From contig NZ_JAPDPC010000002.1 in assembly GCF_026283945.1 (NCBI RefSeq), positions 1 through 64,000 of the forward strand: a stretch of DNA of 64,000 nt, read 5' to 3'. Under the pieces are notes generated by a model. It ran no database searches, was not told the origin of the DNA, and saw nothing but the letters and a program-made list of their open reading frames with translations. Position 1 is the stretch's first letter; the number at the start of each line of letters is the position of its first letter. Source of the stretch: Dyella humicola. Its GTDB lineage: Bacteria; Pseudomonadota; Gammaproteobacteria; Xanthomonadales; Rhodanobacteraceae. Positions 52,412 to 62,313 of this stretch are shown here, piece after piece. Made by a program: the position numbers and the translations under genes.

Positions 52412-53305
52412 ATGGCCGCCCCCATGACGCCTCCCGAACCCAATTCAGTCAAGGTCTGGTCGATTCCGACCAGCCTCAGTCAGTTAGCGGTCTACGATAC
52501 CGGCATACCCCGCCGCGCGGTCGCTACATCGGAGGTCCTGGTCCTTTGGCCCTCGGTTCTGGCTGACCACCGCATCTACGATGCGCAGGTGGCCGCCCTG
52601 CGGGAACGTCACCGACTGATCCTCATAGATGGCCCCGGTCACGGCGCGAGCGGCGCATCCGTTGGGAGCTTCAGCATGGCGCAATGCGCGGATGCGGTCG
52701 CGCAGGTGCTGGACGCTCTTGAGATCGTCAAGCCTGTGGTTTGCATTGGCACGTCGTGGGGCGGTCTCGTTGCGGGTGAGTTCGCGTTAGGCCACCCAGA
52801 GCGCACGCGCGCTGTCGTCATGTTGAACACTCCGGTCTTTAAGACCCGTGCACGTTGGCGCGACAGCTTCGTTAGTTGGGGCGCACGCTGGCTGAAATTT
52901 ACCAACACATACGTACAGGGCGTGGCCGACGCCTACTTTATGCCCGAGACGCGGAAGCGCCAATCCGCATACATGGACGCATTCCGCAATCATATCCGAG
53001 GGGCCCGCGGTGCGGCGCTGTCGCGGGCCGTTCGCTCGGTACTGCTGGAAAGAGATGACCTGGCCTCACGTCTGAAGAGCATCGCCGCACCAACTCTGTT
53101 CGTCGCCGGATCGCACGACTCCATGTACCCGGTGGACGATTTGCGCCACGCCGCCGCACAGTTGTCGCGCGGCCGCTTCGTCGAGCTGCCAACGGCCCAT
53201 CTCTCGGTAGTCGACGCGCCCGTTGAAACCACACGAGCCATCGATTCGTTCTTGGACGAACTGAAATTCGCGAGCCCTTTTGAGCTCCACGGAGCTAAAG
53301 CTTGA
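52412..53305 (+). CDS. Alpha/beta hydrolase
   Basis: 297 residues. Alpha/beta-hydrolase fold: RLILIDGPGHGAS, nucleophile elbow CIGTSWGGLVAGEFAL (GTSWGG), PTLFVAGSHDSMYP with the Asp, and a C-terminal His (PTAHLSVVDAP). It heads a compact + strand operon: the next gene starts at TTG overlapping its stop by 4 nt. The substrate may be an ester or lactone-like inducer sensed by the TetR regulator, which is inference. Confidence 0.9.
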   Translation: MAAPMTPPEPNSVKVWSIPTSLSQLAVYDTGIPRRAVATSEVLVLWPSVLADHRIYDAQVAALRERHRLILIDGPGHGASGASVGSFSMAQCADAVAQVLDALEIVKPVVCIGTSWGGLVAGEFALGHPERTRAVVMLNTPVFKTRARWRDSFVSWGARWLKFTNTYVQGVADAYFMPETRKRQSAYMDAFRNHIRGARGAALSRAVRSVLLERDDLASRLKSIAAPTLFVAGSHDSMYPVDDLRHAAAQLSRGRFVELPTAHLSVVDAPVETTRAIDSFLDELKFASPFELHGAKA

Positions 53306-54114
53306 AGGATGAATCGCGGGTAATACTTGTCACCGGCGGCACGCGAGGCATCGGCGCGGCGATCGCCGCCCAGCTCCGTGGAATGGCCCACCGCGTTTAC
53401 GTGACTCAGCGCGCCCAACTTGAGGGCGGGCGCCAAGACGGCCTCCAGGTGCTGAGCCTCGATATTACTAGCGCAGCGTCTGTCGAAGCATGTGTGCAAG
53501 AAATGCTGCGGCGCGAGGGTCACATCGACGTACTGATCAACAATGCCGGTTACGACTTGTTCGGCGCCGTGCTCGAGACCTCGTGGCACGAACTCATGGA
53601 CCAGCTGGACACGAACTTTCTTGGCGCGGCGCGCATGGTACAAGCCGTCTTGCCGAGCATGCTCGAGCGCCGCTCGGGTCGTATCATCAACATCAGTTCG
53701 ATCGGGGGCGAGGTTGGCTTGCCGATGAACGCAGCCTACTCAGCCAGCAAGTTCGCCCTCGAGGGCTACACAGAATCGCTGCGGCAGGAGCTGATGCCAC
53801 TCGGCCTCTATGCTTGCACCGTTAGCCCGAGCCCGGTGGCCACCGGTTCTCTCGAGCAGTCGATCCGGGAAGTCAGTGCGGCCGACAACCCGTTCGCTCA
53901 GAGGCGAGCCGAGCTAGTCAGGCGCATGCGTAGCGACGGCCTTACGAGCCGCACGCGGCCAGAGCACGTCGCGGCCGCTGTCGTACAGGCCGTACATGCA
54001 CGAGTGCCGGCGCCGCGCTATAGGGTCGGTGCGCTCGCCCGCTGGATCCCTCGCCTGAAGGGTTGGCTGCCAGACGCGCTGTTCGAGCGATTCATGCGCC
54101 GTACGTTCCCCTGA
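53302..54114 (+). CDS. SDR family oxidoreductase
   Basis: 270 residues from TTG 53302, which overlaps the stop of the hydrolase (TTGA), indicating coupled translation. Short-chain dehydrogenase: VTGGTRGIGAAIA, NNAG, catalytic Ser in INISS and Tyr-x3-Lys in AYSASKFAL. The pattern NISSIGGEVG is near the substrate pocket. It resembles the DltE/YbbO-like branch. It should reduce or oxidise an alcohol/ketone made or released by the hydrolase, which is inference. Confidence 0.9.
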   Translation: MKDESRVILVTGGTRGIGAAIAAQLRGMAHRVYVTQRAQLEGGRQDGLQVLSLDITSAASVEACVQEMLRREGHIDVLINNAGYDLFGAVLETSWHELMDQLDTNFLGAARMVQAVLPSMLERRSGRIINISSIGGEVGLPMNAAYSASKFALEGYTESLRQELMPLGLYACTVSPSPVATGSLEQSIREVSAADNPFAQRRAELVRRMRSDGLTSRTRPEHVAAAVVQAVHARVPAPRYRVGALARWIPRLKGWLPDALFERFMRRTFP

Positions 54115-54166
54115 TTCCGCAAGCCCGTTCGCACCTACCCCTCGGCCCGACCGTTGGAGAATCACC

Positions 54167-54541
54167 GTGATCGTCGACCACATTTTCACCATTCTATGGG
54201 TCAGCGGCGCTTTTACTTTGCTGCCGATCATTATCTTCCTGCTTCCAGCGCGTGGGCCAAGACTCCTGTTCGGAGTCGAAGCGCCCGATGGTGCCGGGGG
54301 CCTGCTCGCGCGACATTGGGGCTTATTGGCGCCGAGCCTAGGGGCGCTTTTGATCTACGCCGCGTGGCACCCGGAACTCCGCATTCCAGTGATGTTGGCT
54401 GCCGGCGTCGAAAAGGCCGGGTTGGTCGGCTTGATCGTGGCGAATTGGAAAAAACCATACACGGCACGTATGCGCCCCATCGCGATCTTCGACGTGGTCG
54501 TCGTGCTGGTCTACGCAATCTATCTATTTCACGAACTCTGA
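54167..54541 (+). CDS. Four-helix integral membrane protein
   Basis: 124 residues from GTG, with GGAGAATCACC upstream. Hydrophobic segments at about residues 6-27, 51-65, 72-90 and 104-122. No domain recognised. It lies 52 nt after the SDR gene on the same strand and probably belongs to the same operon. It could be a small permease or membrane partner of the two enzymes, which is inference. Confidence 0.7.
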   Translation: MIVDHIFTILWVSGAFTLLPIIIFLLPARGPRLLFGVEAPDGAGGLLARHWGLLAPSLGALLIYAAWHPELRIPVMLAAGVEKAGLVGLIVANWKKPYTARMRPIAIFDVVVVLVYAIYLFHEL

Positions 54542-54991
54542 TCGGCGACCAAGCCCTATCGGCTCAATGGGAAATGAACACTGGAGGATTGAACAGCCCC
54601 GCGAGAGCAGCTGACCGGTAGCCGCAAACGCACGGTGACATCTGGAGATCCCACGTCAGTACCTCAGGACCCAAGCTGTGATCTCGGTCTCCTCGATGCA
54701 GGCGACGATCTCGAACATGCCACCACAGCGAACGCAGGTCACGATTCCTGGCCTGAAGGCGCGCCTCCGCCGCGACACTTCGACGAACTCACATGGCTGC
54801 GGGACCAGGTTGGTCCTCAGTGCACCCTCGACAGGGGGATACGTCCCACCGCTTGCGGATACGGCCAGGCACGCGATATGACCCGAGGCAGACAGCATTC
54901 GAACAGAGACGGAAGGGATGGCGGTCCAGCATCTACCGCCCATCTGTTCATTTACTATGCTATCGCCGGTCAGCTTTCTCGAGAACCTCGT
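54542..54991. other. Spacer with IS91-type transposase remnant
   Basis: On the minus strand, 54746-54662 encodes TCVRCGGMFEIVACIEETEIT, which resembles the zinc-binding C-terminus of IS91-like transposases. The rest is untranslatable, so it is probably a relic. The kinase frame is open back to 54635, but a start at 54992 fits far better. Confidence 0.4.
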
Positions 54992-56863
54992 ATGAAAAGC
55001 CAGCTACGGGTCATTGGCGCCCTTGCCCTGTCACTTGCCGTTTTCATAGTTGACGCGTTCACGACCGTAAATGGTGCTATCGCTGTCGTCTACATCGCGG
55101 CAATTCTCCTGATCGCCCCGATGGGCATTCGCGCCATTATTACGGCCGCCATCGCCGCCATCGCATTCACGCTGCTGGCGTTCGTCCTTCAACACGGACA
55201 GCAGTTCAACAGTGGCGCGCTGCTTCGCCTTTTCGTTTGCATCGTCGCTATCTCCCTGACGACGGTCCTGATCCTGCGGGATCGAGCGACTCGCACGTCG
55301 CTGGTAGAGCAGGCCAGAATTCTTGAGCTGTCACACGACACCGTCATCATCAGGGACAAGGACGACGTCATCGTCTATTGGAACGACGGCGCCGAGAAGC
55401 TGTACGGATGGATGCGAAGCGAGGCCGTCGGCAAGCATTGTGAGAGTCTGCTCAAGTGCCAGTTCTCCTCGGAAGAAGTACAGGCCGCTTTTGATCTGGA
55501 AGGTCACTGGACGGGCGAATTGATTCGTACCCGCCGCGATGGTGCTTCGCTTACCCTCGCGAGCCGTTGGCTCCAGCGCAAGGATGCGGCGGGACACCCT
55601 GTCGGAGTCATTGAGTCGAGTGCAGATGTCACAGCGCAGCTACAGCATGACGCGGCGCGACGCGCGTCGGAACAACGATATCGGACCATATTCGAAACGG
55701 CCGGCTTTGCTACCTGGGAGTCCAATTGGTTGGACTCCAAGCGCGTGCTCGACCAATACACGGGCGATGTAAGTCAGTTCGAAGACTGGCTATTGGCGAA
55801 TCCCAAGATCACCCAGGCCGCCATCCAGGGAGCCATTATCCGCAACGCGAATCCAGCTGCTGTACGGCTATTCCATGCAGAAAGCAGCGAAACGCTCTCA
55901 GGTACAAACCTGTGCGGTCGATATCTACCGGAGAGCTTCCCCGCGATCGCACAGCTCCTTGCAACGCTCCATAGAGGCGAGAGGGGGGCGGAGAACGAGG
56001 TCCGCTTGAGAACGTTGGAGGGGGAAGTTGTCGACGTGGTCCTTCGCGTCAATATCCTTCCGGACTCCCATGACTGGTCACATGTATTGGTCATGGCTTT
56101 CGATGTGACCGAACGAAACGTATCGCGTGCGCGGATAGAACAGACGTCGGCCGAGCTGGCTCATGCTGCCCGCGTGTCGCTTCTAGGGCAACTCTCCGCA
56201 TCCATCACTCACGAAGTGAATCAACCACTCACGGCGATTCTCAACTACGCCCGCTCGGGCGAACGTTGGCTATCGAGGGAAGAGCCCGATTTGATAGAGG
56301 TTTCGTCGAGTCTTCAGCGCATTGTTACCAATGGGAACCGGGCGGCTGAGGTCATTAAGCGGGTCAAGACGCTGGCCAAGAAGGCCGTGACTCCCGCGGC
56401 AAGCTTCAGTCTGCCTGAGATCGTCGATGACGCTCTGGAGCTCGTACGCTATGAGGCGAAGATACAGGGAGTCAAACTCAAGCAATCAGCGGATGGCGCT
56501 CTCCCGCTTGCCTTCGGTGACAGAGTCCAGGTGCAACAAGTTCTCGTGAACCTTATCGTTAACGGCCTCCAGGCCATGCGCGACGTGACCGATCGGAAGA
56601 AGGAGTTGCGGATCTGCGTTGGAGTTGAACCTGAGGGGATGCTTCGCGTCGAAGTTCGAGACGCTGGAATGGGTTTTGCGCAGGAAGCCATTGGGAAGGT
56701 CTTTGATCCGTTCTTCACGACCAAGGCTGAAGGCATGGGCATGGGCCTTTCCATATGTCGCACTATTGTTGAAGCGCAAGGAGGACACATCCTGGTGAGC
56801 AATAATGAGGGACCAGGTGCGACTGTCACGTTCACCGTCCCCGTGACCCCTGCAAGCACATAA
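54992..56863 (+). CDS. Sensor histidine kinase, membrane-bound, two PAS-like domains
   Basis: 623 residues from the ATG at 54992. Several hydrophobic helices fill about residues 1-95 (MASE-like membrane sensor), then a PAS domain (DTVIIRDKDDVIVYWNDGAEKLYGW, about 113-215), a second PAS-like region and the kinase core: H-box SITHEVNQPL with the phospho-acceptor His at about residue 407, N-box LIVNGLQAM, G1 VRDAGMGF, F-box DPFFTTK, and G2 GMGMGLSI. The cognate regulators follow directly, so this forms a kinase plus two-regulator module. Confidence 0.92.
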   Translation: MKSQLRVIGALALSLAVFIVDAFTTVNGAIAVVYIAAILLIAPMGIRAIITAAIAAIAFTLLAFVLQHGQQFNSGALLRLFVCIVAISLTTVLILRDRATRTSLVEQARILELSHDTVIIRDKDDVIVYWNDGAEKLYGWMRSEAVGKHCESLLKCQFSSEEVQAAFDLEGHWTGELIRTRRDGASLTLASRWLQRKDAAGHPVGVIESSADVTAQLQHDAARRASEQRYRTIFETAGFATWESNWLDSKRVLDQYTGDVSQFEDWLLANPKITQAAIQGAIIRNANPAAVRLFHAESSETLSGTNLCGRYLPESFPAIAQLLATLHRGERGAENEVRLRTLEGEVVDVVLRVNILPDSHDWSHVLVMAFDVTERNVSRARIEQTSAELAHAARVSLLGQLSASITHEVNQPLTAILNYARSGERWLSREEPDLIEVSSSLQRIVTNGNRAAEVIKRVKTLAKKAVTPAASFSLPEIVDDALELVRYEAKIQGVKLKQSADGALPLAFGDRVQVQQVLVNLIVNGLQAMRDVTDRKKELRICVGVEPEGMLRVEVRDAGMGFAQEAIGKVFDPFFTTKAEGMGMGLSICRTIVEAQGGHILVSNNEGPGATVTFTVPVTPAST

Positions 56864-56921
56864 GTTACGGTGCAACACCTATACATTTGGATGGTGGAGA
56901 ACGGAATCCAAAGCGTGGAGA

Positions 56922-57329
56922 ATGACACCAAAAGTCCCTACACAGGGCAGGGAGTCGTTCTTGAGTCAGATTCATACCATCGGCGTTGTTGATGATGACG
57001 AGGAAGTGAGAGATAGCATCGCCGCTGTCTTTCGTTCCGAGGGCATGAGCGTGTGTGCCTTCCCGAATGCTGAGTCGCTTCTGACTTCCCCCCTGATCGA
57101 TACGCTGGATTGCCTCGTCACGGATTTACACATGCCCGGAATTGACGGGTTTGGCCTGAGACGCGAACTGATCGACCAGGGAAAACAGTTGCCGGTAGTC
57201 ATGATGACGGCATTCGCGACCCCCGAGGCTCGAGACATCGCAGATAGCCTTGGTATCGAAGAGTTCCTTGAGAAGCCCGCCGATCCGGACGTGCTCCTGA
57301 AAGTCGTCAGGTCGCTTCTCGCCAACTAG
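56922..57329 (+). CDS. Single-domain response regulator
   Basis: 135 residues. A CheY-like receiver: acidic pocket DDDE near residue 24-27, phospho-acceptor Asp68 in VTDLHMPG, Thr in MMTAF and Lys118 in LEKPA. No output domain, so it probably acts as a phosphate shuttle or sink between the kinase and the FixJ-type regulator. An alternative TTG start at 56961 would shorten it by 13 residues. Confidence 0.9.
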   Translation: MTPKVPTQGRESFLSQIHTIGVVDDDEEVRDSIAAVFRSEGMSVCAFPNAESLLTSPLIDTLDCLVTDLHMPGIDGFGLRRELIDQGKQLPVVMMTAFATPEARDIADSLGIEEFLEKPADPDVLLKVVRSLLAN

Positions 57330-57361
57330 CAACGCGTTCATTCAGCGGCCACCCAAACTGG

Positions 57362-58009
57362 TTGAGGCGCACCTTGGAAACTGGACTGATTTGCGTATTG
57401 GATGATGACGAAGAGGTCAGGTCATCATTGGAAAGCCTGTTGCGTGCTGAGGGATACGGCGTCCAGGGCTTTGCGACCCCCGAGGAATTCCTGGCGTGCG
57501 ATGCGGCTGACACGGCCGTATGTCTGGTACTCGATGTTCAGCTTGGCAGCGTCAGTGGGCTGGATTTCCAGCAGGAGCTGGTCGAGAGTGAAACGCCAAT
57601 TCCCGTCATCTTGATTAGTGGTCACGGGGATATTCCGATGACGGTTCGCGCCATGCGGGCCGGCGCGGTCACTTTTTTATCCAAGCCGTTCGACGAACAT
57701 GAACTGCTCGCGGCGGTGCGAGAGGCAACCATTCGGGACCAGGAACGAAGAGCGGAGCTCGATGCTTTTGCCTCTGTTCGCGCGAAGTTCGATAGCCTGT
57801 CTGCAAGAGAGCGCGAGGTTTTTGGCCTCGTAACGTCAGGTCTTCTCAATAAGCAGATCGCAGGCCGCCTCCATCTCAGCGAGATCACTGTGAAGATTCA
57901 CCGGGGAAACCTGATGCGAAAGATGCAGGCCGAATCGTTAGCGAACCTGGTGAGGATGGCGGAGGCGCTTGGCATTCGCGAGGCGGTCTCCCGCTATAAG
58001 CACGACTGA
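57362..58009 (+). CDS. LuxR/FixJ-type response regulator
   Basis: 215 residues. Receiver with acidic DDDEE (14-18), phospho-acceptor Asp58 (LDVQLG), Ser/Gly switch (ISGHGD) and Lys in FLSKPF, then a linker and a LuxR HTH (LSAREREVFGLVTSGLLNKQIAGRLHLSEITVKIHRGNLMRK, about residues 145-190). It is the transcriptional output of the kinase module 32 nt downstream. Target genes are not evident here. Start is TTG. Confidence 0.92.
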   Translation: MRRTLETGLICVLDDDEEVRSSLESLLRAEGYGVQGFATPEEFLACDAADTAVCLVLDVQLGSVSGLDFQQELVESETPIPVILISGHGDIPMTVRAMRAGAVTFLSKPFDEHELLAAVREATIRDQERRAELDAFASVRAKFDSLSAREREVFGLVTSGLLNKQIAGRLHLSEITVKIHRGNLMRKMQAESLANLVRMAEALGIREAVSRYKHD

Positions 58010-58097
58010 AATAGGCGAGGAACGCTCTCGACCACCCACGAAATACCGAAGAATCCTTTGGCCCAGCGACATGACCGTCGGTGGGCCAGTTTGTGGG

Positions 58098-58919
58098 CTA
58101 TTCCTGAATGAACGCGAGCAGATCGCGATTGAGCTCATCGTCGCGAGTGATCGGCAGGCCATGCGGGGCGCCGGCGTAGACCTTCAACCTTGCGTTGGGC
58201 ACTAGCTCGGCGGAGCGCCTGCCGGCGGCGTCGATGGGCACAATTTGATCGTCGTCACCGTGGATCACCAGTGTCGGTACCTGGATGCGCTTCAGATCAT
58301 CTGTGTAATCGACTTCCGAGAACTCTCGAATGCAGTCGAACTGTCCCTTGATGCTGCCCATCATGCCCTGCAGCCAGAATGACTGGCGGACGCCTTCGGA
58401 AACCTCGACATGGGGTCGGTTGTACCCAAAAAAGGGCAGTGTGAGATCGAGGTAGAACTGGGAGCGATTCTTGAGCACGGACTGGCGAATACCGTCAAAG
58501 ATCTCCAGCGACGTGCCTTTGGGGTTGCTGGCGGACTTCACCATGATCGGTGGAACCGCGCTCACGAGCACGGCCTTGGCGACTCGGTGGGCGCCTTGGT
58601 TCGCCACGTAGCGCGCCACTTCACCACCACCTGTCGAATGGCCGACAAGCACTGCGTCGCGCACATCCAGATGATCGAGTAGCTCCGCCAAATCGGCGAC
58701 GTATTGGTCCATGTTGTTGCCATGCCAGGTCTGATCCGAGCGTCCGTGGCCCCGGCGATCGTGCGCAATCACCCGATAGCCATGGGTTGCCAGGAACTGC
58801 ATTTGCGAATCCCACGCGTCGGAAGAAAGTGGCCATCCATGGGAAAAAACAACAACCGGCCCCGCGCCCCAATCCTTGTAAAAGATCTTGGTGCCGTCGG
58901 ATGTCTTGAAGGTGCTCAT
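58098..58919 (-). CDS. Alpha/beta hydrolase, non-heme chloroperoxidase/haloperoxidase-like
   Basis: 273 residues from the ATG at 58919 (GAGGCATCATC upstream). [14 protein letters not shown] near the start, the nucleophile elbow [14 protein letters not shown] (GHSTGG), [15 protein letters not shown] with the Asp, and the final His in GAPHGLPIT. This is the perhydrolase/cofactor-free haloperoxidase group, often active as esterases. A short intergenic region (58920-59230) with no clear operator separates it from the divergent gene at 59231. Confidence 0.9.
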   Translation of the reverse strand: MSTFKTSDGTKIFYKDWGAGPVVVFSHGWPLSSDAWDSQMQFLATHGYRVIAHDRRGHGRSDQTWHGNNMDQYVADLAELLDHLDVRDAVLVGHSTGGGEVARYVANQGAHRVAKAVLVSAVPPIMVKSASNPKGTSLEIFDGIRQSVLKNRSQFYLDLTLPFFGYNRPHVEVSEGVRQSFWLQGMMGSIKGQFDCIREFSEVDYTDDLKRIQVPTLVIHGDDDQIVPIDAAGRRSAELVPNARLKVYAGAPHGLPITRDDELNRDLLAFIQE

Positions 58920-59230
58920 GATGATGCCTCGTGTGGTGGTAGTGACCACGATGGTTAGGCATCGAATATGAAAAGCAAAGGTGGCAAAGGCTCATACATA
59001 AGTATGAGAACACGCGCCGCTTGCTCCTTTGGTGCCAAAAAACGGGCCTTGAAACAGCGATTTAAAGCGATGGCTGTGCGCAACGCACGATCGACTAATA
59101 CCTTGGCATGAATGTCGTTCGCTCGATGGTGCTGCTTAGATGTGCTTGTCCTCGGCATCGACTGATGTCGCAGAAGACGAACCCAGCTCGGAGTTTCTCC
59201 GAGTCCAGTCACTCGCTCTCGGAGAACACC
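58920..59230. other. Divergent promoter region
   Basis: About 310 nt between two divergent hydrolase genes. It should contain both promoters; I do not see a convincing box or operator. Confidence 0.35.
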
Positions 59231-60259
59231 ATGAAACGCATCAGCGGCCTTTTGGCCCTCATCATTGGAGCAACCGTCATGTCTCAGTCCGTTTCCGCCG
59301 AAGACTTCAAGAACAACACGCACCTGGATCCCACCGTCCGGTCGTTTCTCACCGAACTCAGCAAGAATCCCAGTCCGTTCTGGCAGCTTCCGCAGCCGAA
59401 GCCGCAGGAGATCCTGACGGCCCTGCAGGACCAGACGCCGGTCGATATGTCTGGCGTGACGACGACGGAACGGACCATCACGCAGAACGGCCAGTCCGTG
59501 AAGATCTACATCATGAAGCCGGATCATGCCGCAACCAACCCCGGTGTCCTGTTCTTCATCCATGGCGGCGTGTGGATCGTCGGCAACTTCGACAACCACA
59601 AGCGTCTGCTGCGCGATCTCGTCGTCAAATCTGGCCAGGTCGGCGTTTTCGTCGAGTACACCCCGCTGCCACAGGCGAAGTTTCCGACCCAGTTGGACGA
59701 GGCCTATGCCGCTCTGGTATGGGTGGCAGCTCATGGCAAGGAGATCGGCGCGGACGGCAGCCGCATCGCAGTGGCGGGCAACTCGGTCGGCGGCAACATG
59801 ACCGCGGCCATTTCTCTGATGGCCAAGGATCGCAAGGGCCCGAAGATCGCCTATCAGGTGCTGCTGGTGCCTGCGACGGACGCCAGTGTCGATACCGAGT
59901 CCTACAAGAAGTTTGCTGATGGTTACTTCTTGTCGCGTGCTTTCATGGAGTACGGCTGGGACCTGTATGCGCCAGACGCGAAAACGCGCGATAACCCGTG
60001 TGTTTCGCCGTTGCGCGCAAGCAAGGAAGAGCTGACCGGTCTTCCGCCAGCACTAGTGATTACGGCGGAAAACGATCCGCTCCGTGACGAAGGCCAAGCC
60101 TACGCTCGCAAGCTGACAGATGCCGGCGTTCCGGTGGCGGCCGTTCAGTACAACGGCACGATCCACGATTTTGTTGCACTCAACGCGCTGCGCAAGGTCC
60201 CTACAACCGAGGCGGCGCTTGACCAGATCGCTGAAGGTATCCGTGAGCACCTGAACTGA
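59231..60259 (+). CDS. Exported alpha/beta hydrolase (HSL family)
   Basis: 342 residues from the ATG at 59231. A signal peptide (MKRISGLLALIIGATVMSQSVSA) precedes the hydrolase core: oxyanion FIHGGVWIVGNFDN, nucleophile elbow AGNSVGGNMT (GNSVGG), acidic TAENDPLRDE and His in IHDFVAL. This is the hormone-sensitive lipase branch, typically hydrolysing small acyl esters, located outside the cytosol here. A GC-rich hairpin follows the stop codon. Confidence 0.92.
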   Translation: MKRISGLLALIIGATVMSQSVSAEDFKNNTHLDPTVRSFLTELSKNPSPFWQLPQPKPQEILTALQDQTPVDMSGVTTTERTITQNGQSVKIYIMKPDHAATNPGVLFFIHGGVWIVGNFDNHKRLLRDLVVKSGQVGVFVEYTPLPQAKFPTQLDEAYAALVWVAAHGKEIGADGSRIAVAGNSVGGNMTAAISLMAKDRKGPKIAYQVLLVPATDASVDTESYKKFADGYFLSRAFMEYGWDLYAPDAKTRDNPCVSPLRASKEELTGLPPALVITAENDPLRDEGQAYARKLTDAGVPVAAVQYNGTIHDFVALNALRKVPTTEAALDQIAEGIREHLN

Positions 60260-60293
60260 TCGGACGCGGAGCGACGAGCTTCGTCATACCATC

Positions 60294-60329
60294 CACGCCC
60301 TCTGCCGTCATTTGACGTCAGGGGGCGTG
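60294..60329 (+). terminator. Hairpin after the HSL-family hydrolase
   Basis: A long, GC-rich, nearly perfect stem (CACGCCC...TGCCGTCA with TGACGTCA...GGGCGTG). No T-run, so a weak or non-classical terminator. Confidence 0.6.
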
Positions 60330-60394
60330 CCTTGTTCTGGGAAGTGCTCACTCTCGAGCGAAAGCAGACCTCGGAATGGCGACGATGACGCGCC

Positions 60395-61240
60395 CTAGAC
60401 GATGGTTACCTGGTTGACGTTGTTCTTCGGATCCATCCAGAACGCCTCGTTCGCGAAGCGCCCGAAGATGTCGCGCGGCAGGACGGGCTGGCGTTCGTTC
60501 GGCTCAACCTTCGGTCGCACGGAATGCAGGCCGGGCATGCCGACGCGTGCGTCGAACTCGTCCGCGTTGTATTCGATGTGGTCGAAGTCGTGCTCGAACC
60601 ACGGCTCGTCGAGGAATTGGTAGACCGCGCGTATGGCCCCGGCCGGATCACGCACCAGGCTTTCGTAAGTCAGCATCAGCAGGTGGTCTTGCGCGTCCTG
60701 GCCGTAAAAGGCTTCCTTGGTGGCCTGGTAGGCGAAACCCACCATGCCCCGTGGATCGGTCAAGGCCTCAATGCGCGAGTACACCGTGGTGTTGGTGTCG
60801 AAGCGGAACACCTTGCTGACGCTGACCGGTTGCTTGCGCACCAAGCGTTCCATGCTGTCCAGCACCCATGCCAACTGGCGTACGCAGGCAATGACCTTCA
60901 CTCCGGGGAACAGCGCGTTGAGCAACTGCATGCGGCTGCACCACAGCCGACTCGTGTCGAACACCACGTCGGCGCCAGCCTGAACTGAGTAGAAGTTCTC
61001 GACCAGTCCGCGCAACAGTGCGACGCGCTGCTCGTCGGAGACGTCGAAGGAAAAATCGTTCTTGCTGCTCGCTTCCGCCATCACCACGCCCATGATGTCT
61101 GCCAGCGGGCTGGTCATGCCTGCGCGGAAGCGCGGATTCTGGTTGAGAATCGCGGCCAGCAGGGTGGTGCCGGCTCGCGGCAGCCCGGAAATGAAGTGGA
61201 ACTTTCGCGGCGGGTTGCTGGCGTCTGGCGGGACAGGCAT
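60395..61240 (-). CDS. Sulfotransferase
   Basis: 281 residues from the ATG at 61240 (AGAGGAACACCCGC upstream). The PAPS-binding 5'-phosphosulfate loop SGLPRAGTTLLAA at about residues 15-27 and the RQLAWVLDSM segment are typical of the sulfotransferase fold, of the type common in xanthomonads. It would transfer sulfate from PAPS to a carbohydrate, lipid or protein. It is the last gene of the operon with GH2 and LacI, so a sugar substrate is plausible. Confidence 0.85.
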   Translation of the reverse strand: MPVPPDASNPPRKFHFISGLPRAGTTLLAAILNQNPRFRAGMTSPLADIMGVVMAEASSKNDFSFDVSDEQRVALLRGLVENFYSVQAGADVVFDTSRLWCSRMQLLNALFPGVKVIACVRQLAWVLDSMERLVRKQPVSVSKVFRFDTNTTVYSRIEALTDPRGMVGFAYQATKEAFYGQDAQDHLLMLTYESLVRDPAGAIRAVYQFLDEPWFEHDFDHIEYNADEFDARVGMPGLHSVRPKVEPNERQPVLPRDIFGRFANEAFWMDPKNNVNQVTIV

Positions 61241-61289
61241 GCGGGTGTTCCTCTCGATCGGTGGCGTGTGCTGCAAGATGATGCCCGGT

Positions 61290-62297
61290 TCAGGGCGCGG
61301 GTGCCGTGGATGCACGCATGCGCATTTCGTAGGCGACTTCGACCATGCGGGCTTCTCCCTTGCCCGACACGCGAAGCAGCAGCTCCTCGGTGGCGCGCTT
61401 GCCCATTTCGCGCACGGGTTGGTGGACGGTGGTCAGCGGCGGCCACACTTGCGTCGCGATGGTGGTGTCGTCGAAGCCGCAAATGGAAACGTCGCCGGGA
61501 ACCGACACACCGGCTTCCGCGGCTGCCCAGATCGCGCCGACCGCCATGTCATCGTCGGCCGCGAAGATGGCGGTGGGTCGCTGCTTCAGCGCAAGCAATC
61601 GGCGGGCCGCGGCCACGCCAGACTCGAAGGAAAACTGGCCCTGGACCATATACGCAGGGTTTTCTTTCAGCCCCGCGCGCTGCAAGCCGTCGCGGTAGCC
61701 AGCGAGGCGCCAGATGCCTGCACCGTGCTTGGGGTCGCCAATGATGTGGGCAATGCGACGGTGGCCCAGCGATGCCAGGTGCTCGACCATGGCCGCGGCG
61801 GCTTCGCGCTCGCGTAGCATCACGCCGATGCAGCCCTTGGGTTGGCGTGGGGCTATCGAGGCAAACGGCAGGTCGCTCGCGCGCAGGTAACTGAGCAGTT
61901 TCGGGTGGTCGGTGATGGGCGGCGTGAGTATCAGTCCATCCGGCTGGTGCCGCGAAAGGATGCTCTCGACACGCTCGACGAAGTCCGGCGCCGTCGAGAC
62001 CAGCGGCTGCACCATCATGCTGTATTGGCGTGCCTCGCATGCTTCCAGCACACCGGCCTGGACTTCCATGATGTAGCTCGGCGACAAGTTGTCGTAGAGC
62101 AGGCCGATCATGAAGGAGCGGTTCGTCGCCAGGCTGCGCGCCGAGGTGAGCGGCCGGTAGTGCAGTTCCGCCACGGCCGCAAGCACGCGCTCGCGTACCG
62201 AGTCGCGCACGTTCGGCTCATTGTTCAACACTCTCGATACGGTCTTTTTCGATGTGTCCGAGGCACGGGCAACATCGTTGATGGTCACGCGTGACAT
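61290..62297 (-). CDS. LacI family transcriptional regulator
   Basis: 335 residues. LacI HTH (TINDVARASDTSKKTVSRVLNNEPNVRDSVRERVLAAV, about residues 5-42) is followed by a periplasmic-binding-like core (MIGLLYDNLSPSYIMEVQAGVLEAC, GLILTPPI, IFAADDDMAVGAI, ICGFDDT). It starts 16 nt after the GH2 stop codon and lies upstream of the sulfotransferase gene, so it probably regulates glucosamine- or chitosan-related genes. Confidence 0.93.
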   Translation of the reverse strand: MSRVTINDVARASDTSKKTVSRVLNNEPNVRDSVRERVLAAVAELHYRPLTSARSLATNRSFMIGLLYDNLSPSYIMEVQAGVLEACEARQYSMMVQPLVSTAPDFVERVESILSRHQPDGLILTPPITDHPKLLSYLRASDLPFASIAPRQPKGCIGVMLREREAAAAMVEHLASLGHRRIAHIIGDPKHGAGIWRLAGYRDGLQRAGLKENPAYMVQGQFSFESGVAAARRLLALKQRPTAIFAADDDMAVGAIWAAAEAGVSVPGDVSICGFDDTTIATQVWPPLTTVHQPVREMGKRATEELLLRVSGKGEARMVEVAYEMRMRASTAPAP

Positions 62298-62313
62298 GAA
62301 AGCCTTTGCGTCT

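Noticed and set aside
54635-54991. N-terminal extension of the histidine kinase
   Set aside because: The extra 119 residues are unlike a sensor domain and cover an IS91-type transposase remnant read on the other strand; ATG 54992 begins with a clear membrane helix.
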